This document shows, piece by piece, positions 47,575-54,817 of a stretch of 54,817 nt of DNA. Under the pieces are notes generated by a model. It saw only the letters and a program-made list of their open reading frames with translations. It ran no database searches and was not told the origin of the DNA. This DNA comes from Candidatus Gastranaerophilales bacterium (GTDB lineage: Bacteria; Cyanobacteriota; Vampirovibrionia; Gastranaerophilales; Gastranaerophilaceae): assembly GCA_944322625.1 (NCBI GenBank), contig CALUPN010000003.1:1-54817 (forward strand), read 5' to 3'. Made by a program: the position numbers and the translations under genes. Numbering within the stretch: the stretch's first letter is position 1; each line of letters starts with the position of its first letter.

Positions 47575-50161
47575 AATATTCTTCAACAGATTTGGTCATA
47601 ATATCGGAATAACTGTTCATAAGAGACGGATTGCTCATTCTCTCTCTGCCTTTCGGTGAAGCCATGAATGCAACTTCCCATAAGACTGCCGGAATTTTTT
47701 GTTCATTTTCGGCCGTTCTGACGACAGCATAATTTGCTTCTACCGATTGCGCATAATCCTGTTTGTTATCGACAACAAATTTATCTTTGTCCGAAATCCT
47801 TTCATTTTTGGGAATCCAATTATCAAAATTTGATTCCATAATACGAGACAGTTTTTTACTGTTATTATTTACCCTGCTCGGTTGATTATACGTGTATAAT
47901 TGTGTTCTGTCATTAGTTTTGCCTGCACAAGAATTTACATGAACCGATACAAACAAATCTCCCCTGTTCTCTTTCTTTTGTAATTCTTTGATGATGATAT
48001 TTACATGTCCCTGCAGAAATATAACTCGCGCACCTTTAGCACATAATCTGTTTTTTAGACGCATTGCATTATCATAGTTTATCAGCCATTCATCTTCAAG
48101 ATTTCCTTTTCCCGGAGTTCCGACATCTGTCCCGGCTTGCGAATAACCATGGCCGGCATTTACTATTATTGTTTTACCGGAAAGAGCCCCTTCGCCGGTT
48201 GGTTCAAAAACTTTTCTTGTTACCTTAACCTGCCCGTCTCTTTTAATTTTATTTTTTAACAATGGACGGTTTTCTAAATTTGCAGTTTTTGACATATCAA
48301 TTATTTCAAGTTTTTCATTAGTTTCTTTGTCAATAATTACTTTCTTATTCTCTTTTGAAACAGCATAGTCAGAGTCATTGTACACAACTTTTATCTTTTG
48401 ATTAGGTTTAATTGTATCGGACTGAAGATTATTAATTCTTTTCAGAATCTCCATGGAAACTCCGACACGCTCGGCAATTCCACTCAGTGTATCACCCTGT
48501 TTTACGGTGTATAGAAACCCGGGAAGTTCCAACATATCTCCGGCTTTAATCATATTAATATCAACAATATTGTTTAAATCTTTTAATATTTCCTGTGAAA
48601 GTCCGAATTTTTGGCTGATTCTAAATAAATTATCACCTTTTTCGATTTTATAACCCAGTTTTTGAATTTTTATTTTTTGACCTATATTTATTTTATTTTT
48701 ATCTTCAATATTATTGTTATTACATAAAATTTCTTCGGAAATTCCAAATTCGCGAGATAACTTCCAAAGATTATCACCCTTTTGTATTTCATAATCCATA
48801 CTTACAATCTGAAAATCACCATCCTGTGTTATATTTGATTTTTTTAACATTCTTTGAAAAGGTGTTTTTTCCGCTTCGTCTTTTTGTTCTTTAACTTCAT
48901 CTTTATCACCTTTAAAAAGATTTACAAAGAATCTGCCGACAGATTTGAAGAAATTCCCTATGGCTTTTCCTACATTCTTAAAGAAATTCTTAACTCCGTT
49001 CCAAAATCCGCCTTTTTCTTTTGCTTTTTCCGTTTCATTATTTTTATCCCGGTTAATATTTGTCTGTTCAACGGATAAATTTATTATATTCCCTACTGTC
49101 GGATAATACGGAACTTTTATTTCTTGTCCTATTTTTATATTATCCAAATCTTTGTTAACAGATTGAAAATCTTTATAAAATTCTTCAAAAGTAATTTCAT
49201 CTGTATTAAGCGATTTATACAAAGTCTTAGCTATACTAAAAGCACCTTTTCCTTTAAAACGTTCGTCAATCTTTATTTTATATGATTCAGCACTTACAGA
49301 AGGAGTTGAAATCTTTCCTGTACAGAATTGCTCATATATTTTATCTAATTCTATTGCTGATGTATAATTTTTTTCATAACATTTTTTTGCTTTGTTGTAA
49401 AAACTACTGATTTCTTTTAAAGCCTCAGCTTTCTCTTTCCCGCTCAAATCTCGGGCAGCCAATATAAGCCTGCTTAAACTTCTTCTGTATAAACCTGTAT
49501 CTTCTTCCTTAGAAGCACCTGTTTTCCCTGAATGTACATAAGCAAGATTTGCTACAACCTTGGAATAATCTTTTATCTTTATAGCGTTTAATAATTCATT
49601 GTTCTTGCTGATTGAACCTAAGCCTTTGTTATAGCATAAATCAATTAATCCTTCCTTTACGGAATTCGGAAGATTTTCATAAGTATTTTTTCCGATTTTT
49701 TTATTCAAAAATCTTCTTACTTCATCTGAATATTTTTCAAGCTTGTTACAAAGAAGTTCATACGCTTTTTCTTGTGAAAGCGGCTTGTTTGTAAGTTCTC
49801 CGAAACCACAAGTATAAGTACCGTAACGATCTTGATAAGGAACAGTTATTGCTTCATAATAATAATTTCTGTCTCCTTCATAATATTTAATCATATCAAT
49901 TAAATGAAGTTCTGATTTTGCTATAGCAGAATTATCATTTTTTAAGATAGACGGACTATACTCTCCTATCCCCATATGTTGTATGGCATTTAAAAGCACT
50001 GCTTTTGTGTTTTCGCTCCAAAAACTTCCTGCAAGCAAACCATCATTCTGTGGCTTTAGAGTATAATTAAACAAATTAACGTTATCGTCAGCATTGTTTT
50101 TTTTATATTGTGTTACAGTTCTGTTATTAACTTCTTTAGCTATTTCTACCGTTATACCCAT
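47564..50161 (-). CDS. Two-headed cell-wall hydrolase: GH24 lysozyme, LysM repeats, amidase_3
   Basis: 865 residues. (1) A phage-type GH24 lysozyme domain, about 88-230, with Glu95 (YYEGD), Asp111 and Thr117 (YQDRYGTYTCGFGELT) in the T4-lysozyme order. (2) A linker with a LysM-like piece near 300-355 and an amphipathic block (GVKNFFKNVGKAIGNFFKSV) near 395-415 that might bind membranes. (3) Three LysM repeats, about 455-600 (YEIQKGDNLWKLS; YKIEKGDNLFRIS; YTVKQGDTLSGIA). (4) A zinc N-acetylmuramoyl-L-alanine amidase, about 660-865, with VNAGHG, SVHVNS and the catalytic LWEVAFM. No signal peptide is seen, so export is unexplained. ATG has AGGAGAAT just upstream. Confidence 0.9.
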   Translation of the reverse strand: MGITVEIAKEVNNRTVTQYKKNNADDNVNLFNYTLKPQNDGLLAGSFWSENTKAVLLNAIQHMGIGEYSPSILKNDNSAIAKSELHLIDMIKYYEGDRNYYYEAITVPYQDRYGTYTCGFGELTNKPLSQEKAYELLCNKLEKYSDEVRRFLNKKIGKNTYENLPNSVKEGLIDLCYNKGLGSISKNNELLNAIKIKDYSKVVANLAYVHSGKTGASKEEDTGLYRRSLSRLILAARDLSGKEKAEALKEISSFYNKAKKCYEKNYTSAIELDKIYEQFCTGKISTPSVSAESYKIKIDERFKGKGAFSIAKTLYKSLNTDEITFEEFYKDFQSVNKDLDNIKIGQEIKVPYYPTVGNIINLSVEQTNINRDKNNETEKAKEKGGFWNGVKNFFKNVGKAIGNFFKSVGRFFVNLFKGDKDEVKEQKDEAEKTPFQRMLKKSNITQDGDFQIVSMDYEIQKGDNLWKLSREFGISEEILCNNNNIEDKNKINIGQKIKIQKLGYKIEKGDNLFRISQKFGLSQEILKDLNNIVDINMIKAGDMLELPGFLYTVKQGDTLSGIAERVGVSMEILKRINNLQSDTIKPNQKIKVVYNDSDYAVSKENKKVIIDKETNEKLEIIDMSKTANLENRPLLKNKIKRDGQVKVTRKVFEPTGEGALSGKTIIVNAGHGYSQAGTDVGTPGKGNLEDEWLINYDNAMRLKNRLCAKGARVIFLQGHVNIIIKELQKKENRGDLFVSVHVNSCAGKTNDRTQLYTYNQPSRVNNNSKKLSRIMESNFDNWIPKNERISDKDKFVVDNKQDYAQSVEANYAVVRTAENEQKIPAVLWEVAFMASPKGRERMSNPSLMNSYSDIMTKSVEEYFKA

Positions 50162-50285
50162 AATTCTCCTAATTCCCTTATTTATATAAAGAATTTTTAT
50201 GTTAATAAATTGCTTCTTTTTTACAAATATTTACAAATTATTATTGTATAATGTATTTGAAAAGAGTTATAAGGAATTTAAATAA

Positions 50286-51287
50286 ATGAAATTAACCGTA
50301 CTTGGACCCGGCTGCTGGGGCTTAACACTCGCCTGGTTATTAAATGATAATTTTGAAGATATCACTATCTGGGGCAGAGAAAGTGATTTAAACGAAGAAT
50401 TAATCATAAATAAACACTGTTCAAAACCTTTGGAAGTACAACTTGATAAAAAAGTAAAATTTACTTCGGATATCAAATCAGCAATAGAGGGTGCAGATAT
50501 CATCTTATCAGTCGTTGCGACCTCCGGTGTCAGAAGCGTATGCGAACAGCTTAAAGCGGCAGGCATCAAACCGGAACAGCCGCTTGTTAATGCCTCTAAA
50601 GGGTTGGAGTTAAATACTCTTATGCGAATGTCAGAAGTAATAAAAGATGTACTTCCCGAACAAAAAGTAGTAATTCTTTCCGGGCCGACTTTAGCAAAAG
50701 AAGTTTTACTCGGTAAACCGACCGCAGCATCTGTCGCTTGTGAAGATATTAAAACTGCAGAGTTTGTACAAAAAGCCTGCAATGTAGCCGGACGCTTCAG
50801 ACTTTATACCAATACTGACGTTATCGGCGTTGAACTCGGCGGAAGCCTTAAAAATGTTATAGCTATAGCATCAGGTTTCGCGCATGCCATGGATTTAGGC
50901 GATAATTGTATGGGAACTCTTTTAACCAGAGGAATGGCAGAAATCGTAAGATTATCTGTTAAACTCGGTGCCAACCCTTCCACTCTATACGGTTTATCAG
51001 GAATGGGCGACTTAATCGCTACTTGTTCGAGTCCGATGTCTAGGAACTATACGGTAGGAGCAATGCTCGGACGCGGTAAAAAAATTAATGATATCTTAAA
51101 AGAACTCGGTTCTGTCGCAGAAGGAGTAAAAACTTCAAAAGCTGTTTGTGATTTAGCTGAAAAACTCGGTGTTGAAGTTCCGGTATCAAATGCGATTTAT
51201 GAGGCTGTTTATACGGACATCACTCCGGAAGCTGTTCTGTCTAAACTTATGAACAGAAAATTAAAAAAGGAAGAAAGCTATGATTAA
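50286..51287 (+). CDS. gpsA: Glycerol-3-phosphate dehydrogenase [NAD(P)+]
   Basis: Reduces dihydroxyacetone phosphate to sn-glycerol-3-phosphate for phospholipid synthesis. 333 residues. N-terminal nucleotide motif VLGPGCWGLTLAWLL (a GPGCWG version of GxGxxG); VNASKGLE, LSGPTLAKEVLLGKPTAASV, the catalytic Lys in GVELGGSLKNVIAIASGF, and GLSGMGDLIATCSSPMSRNY are all present. TAAGGA lies upstream of the ATG. Its last 8 bp overlap the ricT-like gene, so the two are cotranscribed and translationally coupled, heading a four-gene unit. Confidence 0.96.
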   Translation: MKLTVLGPGCWGLTLAWLLNDNFEDITIWGRESDLNEELIINKHCSKPLEVQLDKKVKFTSDIKSAIEGADIILSVVATSGVRSVCEQLKAAGIKPEQPLVNASKGLELNTLMRMSEVIKDVLPEQKVVILSGPTLAKEVLLGKPTAASVACEDIKTAEFVQKACNVAGRFRLYTNTDVIGVELGGSLKNVIAIASGFAHAMDLGDNCMGTLLTRGMAEIVRLSVKLGANPSTLYGLSGMGDLIATCSSPMSRNYTVGAMLGRGKKINDILKELGSVAEGVKTSKAVCDLAEKLGVEVPVSNAIYEAVYTDITPEAVLSKLMNRKLKKEESYD

Positions 51288-52212
51288 ATATGGAGTTAAA
51301 TATCTTAAAAACAGTTTTGTTCCGCTTAAATGTCCTGACAATGTTAATCTCGACGACGGACAGCTTATAATTGCACGCACAGAAAAAGGGGAAGAAGTTT
51401 TAAAAGCTTTTTTGCTAAATAAATGCATTTCAGAATTATATGAAAACTCCGGAAAAACCCCGGAATCTTTTGAATTTGTCCGTATAATGACTCAAGAAGA
51501 CATGATGATATATGAAGAATTAAAAAAAGAAGAAGTAACGTCTTTTTTCAAATGTAAAGAGCTTGTAAAAAAACATAATCTTAATATGAATCTTGTACAA
51601 TGCAGAATAACTTTTGACAAACGAAAAATTTCTTTTTATTATACTGCTCCTGAAAGAGTTGATTTTAGGGAATTATTAAAAGATTTAACCCAGGTATTTA
51701 AACGCATGCGCATAGACTTACGCCACATCGGAGTTCGCGACGAATCTTCAATAATGGACGGCTGCGGAATGTGCGGAAAACCTTTCTGCTGCTCCAGTTA
51801 CTTAAGAAAATTTGAATCCATAAACGTTAAACTTGCAAAAGATCAAGGTATGCCTATTGCCCCGTCTAAAATATCCGGAACTTGCGGCCGCTTACTGTGC
51901 TGCCTTACTTATGAATATTCAAATTATATAGAAGCCGCTAAAGGAATGCCTCCCGTAGGTTCAACGGTTATGACTCCCGCGGGGCTGGGTAAAGTTTGTT
52001 TTATACAATTTCTTAACAATTCTGTTGCAGTAAAATTTGAAGATGGTAAAATAAAAGAGTTCGGTAAATCAGATATCGAAATGGTAGATGCAGATGTTAA
52101 TGTCGACATAGAAATTACAACTATCAATAACTACTCAACCGATGAAAAGGTTGATGCAAAACAGCTTAAACAGTTGGAAGACGACAGAAACAGTTCAACA
52201 GGAAATGTGTAA
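51280..52212 (+). CDS. ricT: PSP1/RicT-family protein (YaaT-like)
   Basis: 310 residues of the RicT/YaaT family, which in Bacillus forms an iron-sulphur complex with RicA and RicF that affects RNase Y maturation of mRNAs and developmental decisions. The PSP1 core covers about 60-150 (RIMTQEDMMIYEELKKEEV ... RITFDKRKISFYYTAPERVD). The cysteine cluster is complete: GCGMCGKPFCCSSYL near 160-174 and GTCGRLLCCLTYE near 206-218. A short KOW/SH3-like barrel follows (GSTVMTPAGLGKVCFIQFLN). GGAAG precedes the ATG inside gpsA. RicA/RicF genes are not in the window. Confidence 0.9.
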   Translation: MIKYGVKYLKNSFVPLKCPDNVNLDDGQLIIARTEKGEEVLKAFLLNKCISELYENSGKTPESFEFVRIMTQEDMMIYEELKKEEVTSFFKCKELVKKHNLNMNLVQCRITFDKRKISFYYTAPERVDFRELLKDLTQVFKRMRIDLRHIGVRDESSIMDGCGMCGKPFCCSSYLRKFESINVKLAKDQGMPIAPSKISGTCGRLLCCLTYEYSNYIEAAKGMPPVGSTVMTPAGLGKVCFIQFLNNSVAVKFEDGKIKEFGKSDIEMVDADVNVDIEITTINNYSTDEKVDAKQLKQLEDDRNSSTGNV

Positions 52213-52223
52213 GGATTTTAATT

Positions 52224-52778
52224 ATGAAAGTACAATCAACAGGAACAATGCCCCAACAGCTTAGTTTTCGCAATTTAATTATTAAACAGGGAAGTTTTGA
52301 TGCTCTCAAACAATCAAAATACTTTCCGACAGAAAAATTCCCTAACTATAATTCAGACTTAAGAAATTTTTATAAACGATTAATGCAGCTAAAAAAACAA
52401 GCAGACAGAAACCCCATGTATAATGTTATTGTTAAACCTGAGGAAAATCTCTCTGATAAACGCGGAGTAATTGTAATTGAAAATAAAGAAGGTCGTGAAC
52501 AAGAAGGTTTTAAAGAACCTTTTTATGAACTTTTAAGAATACGTGAACTTGAGCCGCACAAATATTATACAGAAAATGATATTCCTAATATATTAAATCG
52601 ATGGTATCAAAATATGCTTATCAAAATAAACAACAAAAAAAATGAAAAGAAACAAATTGATTTAAAAGAATATCTGGATATTATTTATAAACGAATTGAA
52701 AGCTATGTAAGAAGCGCAGATTATTTATTCGATTTATATAAACTAAAAGAAAGGAGTACTAATGTTGGAAAGAATTGA
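52224..52778 (+). CDS. Protein of unknown function with an MKVQST N-terminus (184 aa)
   Basis: Not recognised. The first residues, MKVQSTGTMPQQLSFRN, match the start of the unrelated membrane protein at 33648 (MKVQSTQQQFNPQFRG), down to an 18-nt identity in DNA. The rest is basic and helical, with aromatic-rich stretches (YFPTEKFPNYNSDLRNFYKR; EPFYELLRIRELEPHKYYTE), and no membrane helix. AAGGA precedes the ATG. The gene is third in the gpsA unit and overlaps the SIMPL gene by 17 bp. The shared N-terminus may be a targeting signal; that is inference. Confidence 0.75.
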   Translation: MKVQSTGTMPQQLSFRNLIIKQGSFDALKQSKYFPTEKFPNYNSDLRNFYKRLMQLKKQADRNPMYNVIVKPEENLSDKRGVIVIENKEGREQEGFKEPFYELLRIRELEPHKYYTENDIPNILNRWYQNMLIKINNKKNEKKQIDLKEYLDIIYKRIESYVRSADYLFDLYKLKERSTNVGKN

Positions 52779-53484
52779 AAAATTACAAGTTATTTCGCTG
52801 GGACTTTTAATTTCAATAGCAATAGTGATTTCAACACAAATGATATCATCAACGGTATCAAAAAATGAAATTTCGGTTACGGGTTCCGCATATGAAATTG
52901 TCAAATCAGATTCCGGAACATTAAGTTTTGATATAGCAATTAAACGCCCTACAAAACAACTCGCATATAATGCACTCCAAACACAAATAAAAACGGTAGA
53001 AAAATATCTAACTTCCAAACAAATTAAAACTATAGAACGGAAAACAATAAACGGTTATTATTCGTACAAGCGTGATGCTAAAACCGGAGCATATACGGAT
53101 ATTCAAGATTCTTATAACTTAAATCAACCGATACAAATTAGCTCTGACAATGTCGAAACTATTAAAGAAATTTCAAACGACATTACAAGTCTTATTAATC
53201 AGGGAGTTGACATTAACGTATATCCGGCGTCATATGATTATTCGAAGCTTCCGGAACTGAAAGTTTCATTATTGGAAAAAGCTTCTCTGGATGCTAAAAA
53301 CAGGGCCTCTTCAATGCTTAAACCCAGCGGAAATGCAGTCGGAAAAATTCAATCAGTAAAAATGGGAGTTTACCAAATTACACCGGTAGATTCAACCAGC
53401 GTATCCGATATGGGTATCAACGATACAACATCTATTGATAAAAAAGTCACCGCCGTTGCAAACGTAACTTTTAAAATTAAATGA
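52762..53484 (+). CDS. SIMPL (DUF541) domain protein, membrane-anchored
   Basis: 240 residues. One N-terminal helix (about 9-29, VISLGLLISIAIVISTQMI) is followed by a periplasmic DUF541/SIMPL domain: EISVTGSAYEIVKSDSGTLS, DIAIKRPTKQLAYNALQTQI, and late ASLDAKNRASSMLKPSGNAV with GKIQSVKMG. Relatives include the periplasmic/outer-membrane stress protein YggE and mouse SIMPL; their biochemical function is unclear. AAAGGAGT precedes the ATG within the end of the upstream gene. It is the last gene of the gpsA unit. Confidence 0.88.
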   Translation: MLERIEKLQVISLGLLISIAIVISTQMISSTVSKNEISVTGSAYEIVKSDSGTLSFDIAIKRPTKQLAYNALQTQIKTVEKYLTSKQIKTIERKTINGYYSYKRDAKTGAYTDIQDSYNLNQPIQISSDNVETIKEISNDITSLINQGVDINVYPASYDYSKLPELKVSLLEKASLDAKNRASSMLKPSGNAVGKIQSVKMGVYQITPVDSTSVSDMGINDTTSIDKKVTAVANVTFKIK

Positions 53485-53495
53485 TATATCACGTA

Positions 53496-53524
53496 TTGCA
53501 TTTTTGTATAAAAAGTGTTAATAT
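53496..53524 (+). promoter_or_regulatory. Promoter of the YjfB-like gene
   Basis: TTGCAT, 17-nt spacer, TAATAT, about 33 bp upstream of the ATG. No sigma-28 sequence is present here, unlike the SigD control known for yjfB in Bacillus. Confidence 0.6.
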
Positions 53525-53557
53525 ACAGATATCACAAATTAAGAAGAGGATGCTATT

Positions 53558-53755
53558 ATGGATATTAGTTCTGTAGGTTACGGAAGTGCAATGACCCCTG
53601 AAGTTCAGGCACAATACGCGGCAAAGTGTATGAGTATGTCACAACAGACAAGTTATATTGCAGGAGCTTTAATACAAGATACTGTTGAGATATCGGCGGA
53701 AGCGCTTGCAAAATGCACGGAAGATATGACAGCAAGCTTAGAAAGATTAATGTAA
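53558..53755 (+). CDS. YjfB-like putative motility protein (65 aa)
   Basis: Begins MDISSVGYGSAMTPEVQAQY, with a helical centre (AAKCMSMSQQTSYIAGALIQ) and the ending DTVEISAEALAKCTEDMTAS. Size, the MDIS start and a hydrophobic-Gln helical centre recall the YjfB putative motility family (PF14070-type), whose function is not known; the match is by eye only. AGAGGA precedes the ATG. It is a single-gene unit with promoter and strong terminator. Confidence 0.55.
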   Translation: MDISSVGYGSAMTPEVQAQYAAKCMSMSQQTSYIAGALIQDTVEISAEALAKCTEDMTASLERLM

Positions 53756-53769
53756 AAAATAAACAACAA

Positions 53770-53806
53770 AAAACGGAGGCTTAATCCTGATTAAGCCTCC
53801 GTTTTT
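53770..53806 (+). terminator. Strong rho-independent terminator
   Basis: AAAACGGAGGCTTAATC and GATTAAGCCTCCGTTTT form a perfect 17-bp stem with a minimal loop, followed by T. It closes the YjfB-like gene. Confidence 0.92.
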
Positions 53807-53906
53807 GTTAGCGCCTAAATTTAAACCAAAAGTACTAGCCGGACTGTATAATTTATAAAATGAAAGTTAGGTAATAATAAAAATGGTAAAAGAAAGGAGA
53901 TATATA

Positions 53907-54143
53907 ATGAAATATCTTAGATACACAGCATACGCTCTTGTCTTAATCGGTGCACTAAACTGGGGGCTTGTAGGTATATTTGGTTTTGACCTTGTAGCAT
54001 CAATTTTTGGTGATATGACACTTGTATCAAGAATTATTTACTCACTTGTAGGAATAAGTGCCATAGTTACAGCCCTAATGGTTCATCATTGCGAACCTAT
54101 ACAGCAAACTGACAGCTGCGAATACGGAAACTGCAAATTCTAA
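53907..54143 (+). CDS. DUF378 family small membrane protein
   Basis: 78 residues: two membrane helices (about 6-30, AYALVLIGALNWGLVGIFGF, and 42-62, IIYSLVGISAIVTALMV) with the family's GALNWGLVG motif, then a His/Cys-rich tail (HHCEPIQQTDSCEYGNCKF) that could bind metal. The function of DUF378 is not known. I chose the ATG at 53907 because AAAGGAG lies 7 nt upstream; an ATG 24 nt earlier reads through that site. It ends at the terminator shared with the convergent lipoprotein-like gene. Confidence 0.88.
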   Translation: MKYLRYTAYALVLIGALNWGLVGIFGFDLVASIFGDMTLVSRIIYSLVGISAIVTALMVHHCEPIQQTDSCEYGNCKF

Positions 54144-54145
54144 AA

Positions 54146-54178
54146 CAAATAACGGGTGAAAATTCACCCGTTATTTGT
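54146..54178. terminator. Bidirectional terminator
   Basis: AAATAACGGGTGAA and TTCACCCGTTATTT pair perfectly with a tiny loop and T-rich flank on both strands. It overlaps the 3' end of the minus-strand gene that ends at 54171. Confidence 0.9.
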
Positions 54179-54665
54179 TATTTCTACTCCCTTTTCCCTG
54201 TTTATAAATTCTATCTACGATACTAGGAACAATACTGACAAGCAAAATACCTCCTAAAATCACTTTCAAAAATGAGCTTGCACGCTCATCCCCAATCATT
54301 TGCTCATCATTTGCTATACAGCTGCGAGCAGTAGCTAACGTAACTTTAGTACGCTCCATTTTTTGCTCAGCTCTAGCTAAATCTCTTTGTTTATAATTTT
54401 TTAAAAGTATATCTACACCTTTAGTACCGACATCCAGACCGTATTTTTGATAATCAAAAGTCGAATGATTATCAAGATTTTGCTTTAAATATTTAATCTG
54501 ATTATTTATTTGAACAGAATCAGCAATTAACTCTGGATACCTCTCAGCAGGATTAGTACAACTTGTTAAGACATTAGCTGAAGCCATTATAAACGTAGCT
54601 CCAGCAGCAACATTTTTAAAAAATTTCCCAGATTTTGGGTGAAACAAACTAATCCTATTTAACAT
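54171..54665 (-). CDS. Lipoprotein-like membrane protein of unknown function (164 aa)
   Basis: Residues 1-36 give a late lipoprotein-like signal: a basic start, then FFKNVAAGATFIMASANVLT and SC at 35-36. The helix before the Cys and the TSCT-x-P-x-E context match those in the 856-aa protein at 9064. The middle is helical (QINNQIKYLKQNLDNH; RAEQKMERTKVTLATARSCI). A second membrane helix lies near 133-152 (FLKVILGGILLVSIVPSIVD). It is probably inserted in the cell envelope. AAGGAT precedes the ATG. It lies between a shared terminator and the 5S rRNA terminator. Confidence 0.75.
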   Translation of the reverse strand: MLNRISLFHPKSGKFFKNVAAGATFIMASANVLTSCTNPAERYPELIADSVQINNQIKYLKQNLDNHSTFDYQKYGLDVGTKGVDILLKNYKQRDLARAEQKMERTKVTLATARSCIANDEQMIGDERASSFLKVILGGILLVSIVPSIVDRIYKQGKGSRNNK

Positions 54666-54689
54666 TATTCCAATCCTTATAGAATTAAA

Positions 54690-54726
54690 AAAGCCCTAAA
54701 CCAAACATCCATAAGGTTTAAGGGCT
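54690..54726 (-). terminator. Terminator of the rRNA operon
   Basis: On the minus strand GCCCTTAAACC pairs with GGTTTAGGGC (one bulge) around a 12-nt loop, then TTTTTT. It lies 15 bp past the 5S end. Confidence 0.88.
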
Positions 54727-54740
54727 TCTCTAAAATAGAA

Positions 54741-54817
54741 GTTGGCAGCGTGCTATCTTCCCAGGCGGTGGCCCGCCAAGTATTTTCGCCTCTGCAGGGC
54801 TTTACGACCGTGTTCGG
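54741..54817 (-). rRNA. rrf: 5S ribosomal RNA, 3' part (cut by window edge)
   Basis: The minus strand reads CCGAACACGG at the edge, then CTGGGAAGATAGCACGCTGCCAAC-type 3' sequence, matching the 3' two-thirds of 5S rRNA (loop C through helix I). About 40 nt of the 5' end lie beyond 54817. 23S and 16S should follow to the right. A terminator closes the operon at 54690-54726. Confidence 0.92.

Overview
The window is AT-rich bacterial DNA with the standard genetic code. It most resembles a gut-type, non-photosynthetic relative of Cyanobacteria (Gastranaerophilales / 'Melainabacteria'). The case is an inference from three things: the tmRNA tag begins ANNVV as in Cyanobacteria, flagellar and c-di-GMP genes sit beside anaerobe-type genes (high-molecular-weight rubredoxin), and many lineage-type proteins of unknown function are present. 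No 16S gene is available to confirm it. Coding density is high, both strands are used, and a 5S rRNA gene runs off the right edge.

Layout. 1-800: an array of 113-bp repeats in inverted orientation around a hairpin-rich core. 0.8-6.5 kb: fliE-fliF behind a sigma-28-type promoter, a CHASE2-GGDEF diguanylate cyclase and trmFO. 6.5-11.6 kb: two very large proteins of unknown function. 11.8-19.8 kb: lysC, a GAF-GGDEF-HD-GYP protein, a solute-binding protein, thyX, proB and thrC. 19.9-25 kb: an AbiH-type abortive-infection gene, tmRNA, a family-4 uracil-DNA glycosylase, a probable undescribed type I toxin-antitoxin locus, a flavin reductase-rubredoxin, a MITE-like element and an EF-hand protein. 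25-31.6 kb: rpmI-rplT, a HAD hydrolase, a sigma-28-dependent small gene, glgC and surE. 32-36 kb: two paralogous membrane proteins, pgeF, and an AbrB-like gene divergent from a small ORF. 36.5-42.4 kb: a second small membrane-peptide locus, aspS, a second sigma-28-dependent gene, and tandem membrane-anchored AAA+ ATPases. 42.4-44.7 kb: an accessory patch with a candidate sRNA, a decayed gene, a short FtsZ/tubulin-like protein, a DUF1643 protein and a lone CHC2 zinc finger. 44.8-54.8 kb: pgk, ribH-murQ, a lysozyme-LysM-amidase fusion, gpsA-ricT with two more genes, a YjfB-like protein, a DUF378 protein, a lipoprotein-like protein and 5S rRNA.

The parts that look least described are: (1) the convergent toxin/antisense locus at 22.3-22.6 kb, where a 24-residue hydrophobic peptide has its Shine-Dalgarno in the loop of a perfect 12-bp hairpin and is overlapped by an antisense RNA with its own promoter and terminator; (2) a related-looking peptide at 36.5 kb whose hydrophobic frame is reached only by a -1 shift; (3) three sigma-28 promoters that place two unknown genes in the flagellar regulon; (4) an N-terminal Phe-x-Gly-like motif in otherwise unrelated proteins; (5) the AAA+ pair, in which one copy has Asn in place of the Walker B Asp; (6) the short FtsZ-like protein in the accessory patch. 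All are read from sequence by eye; no database search was run.
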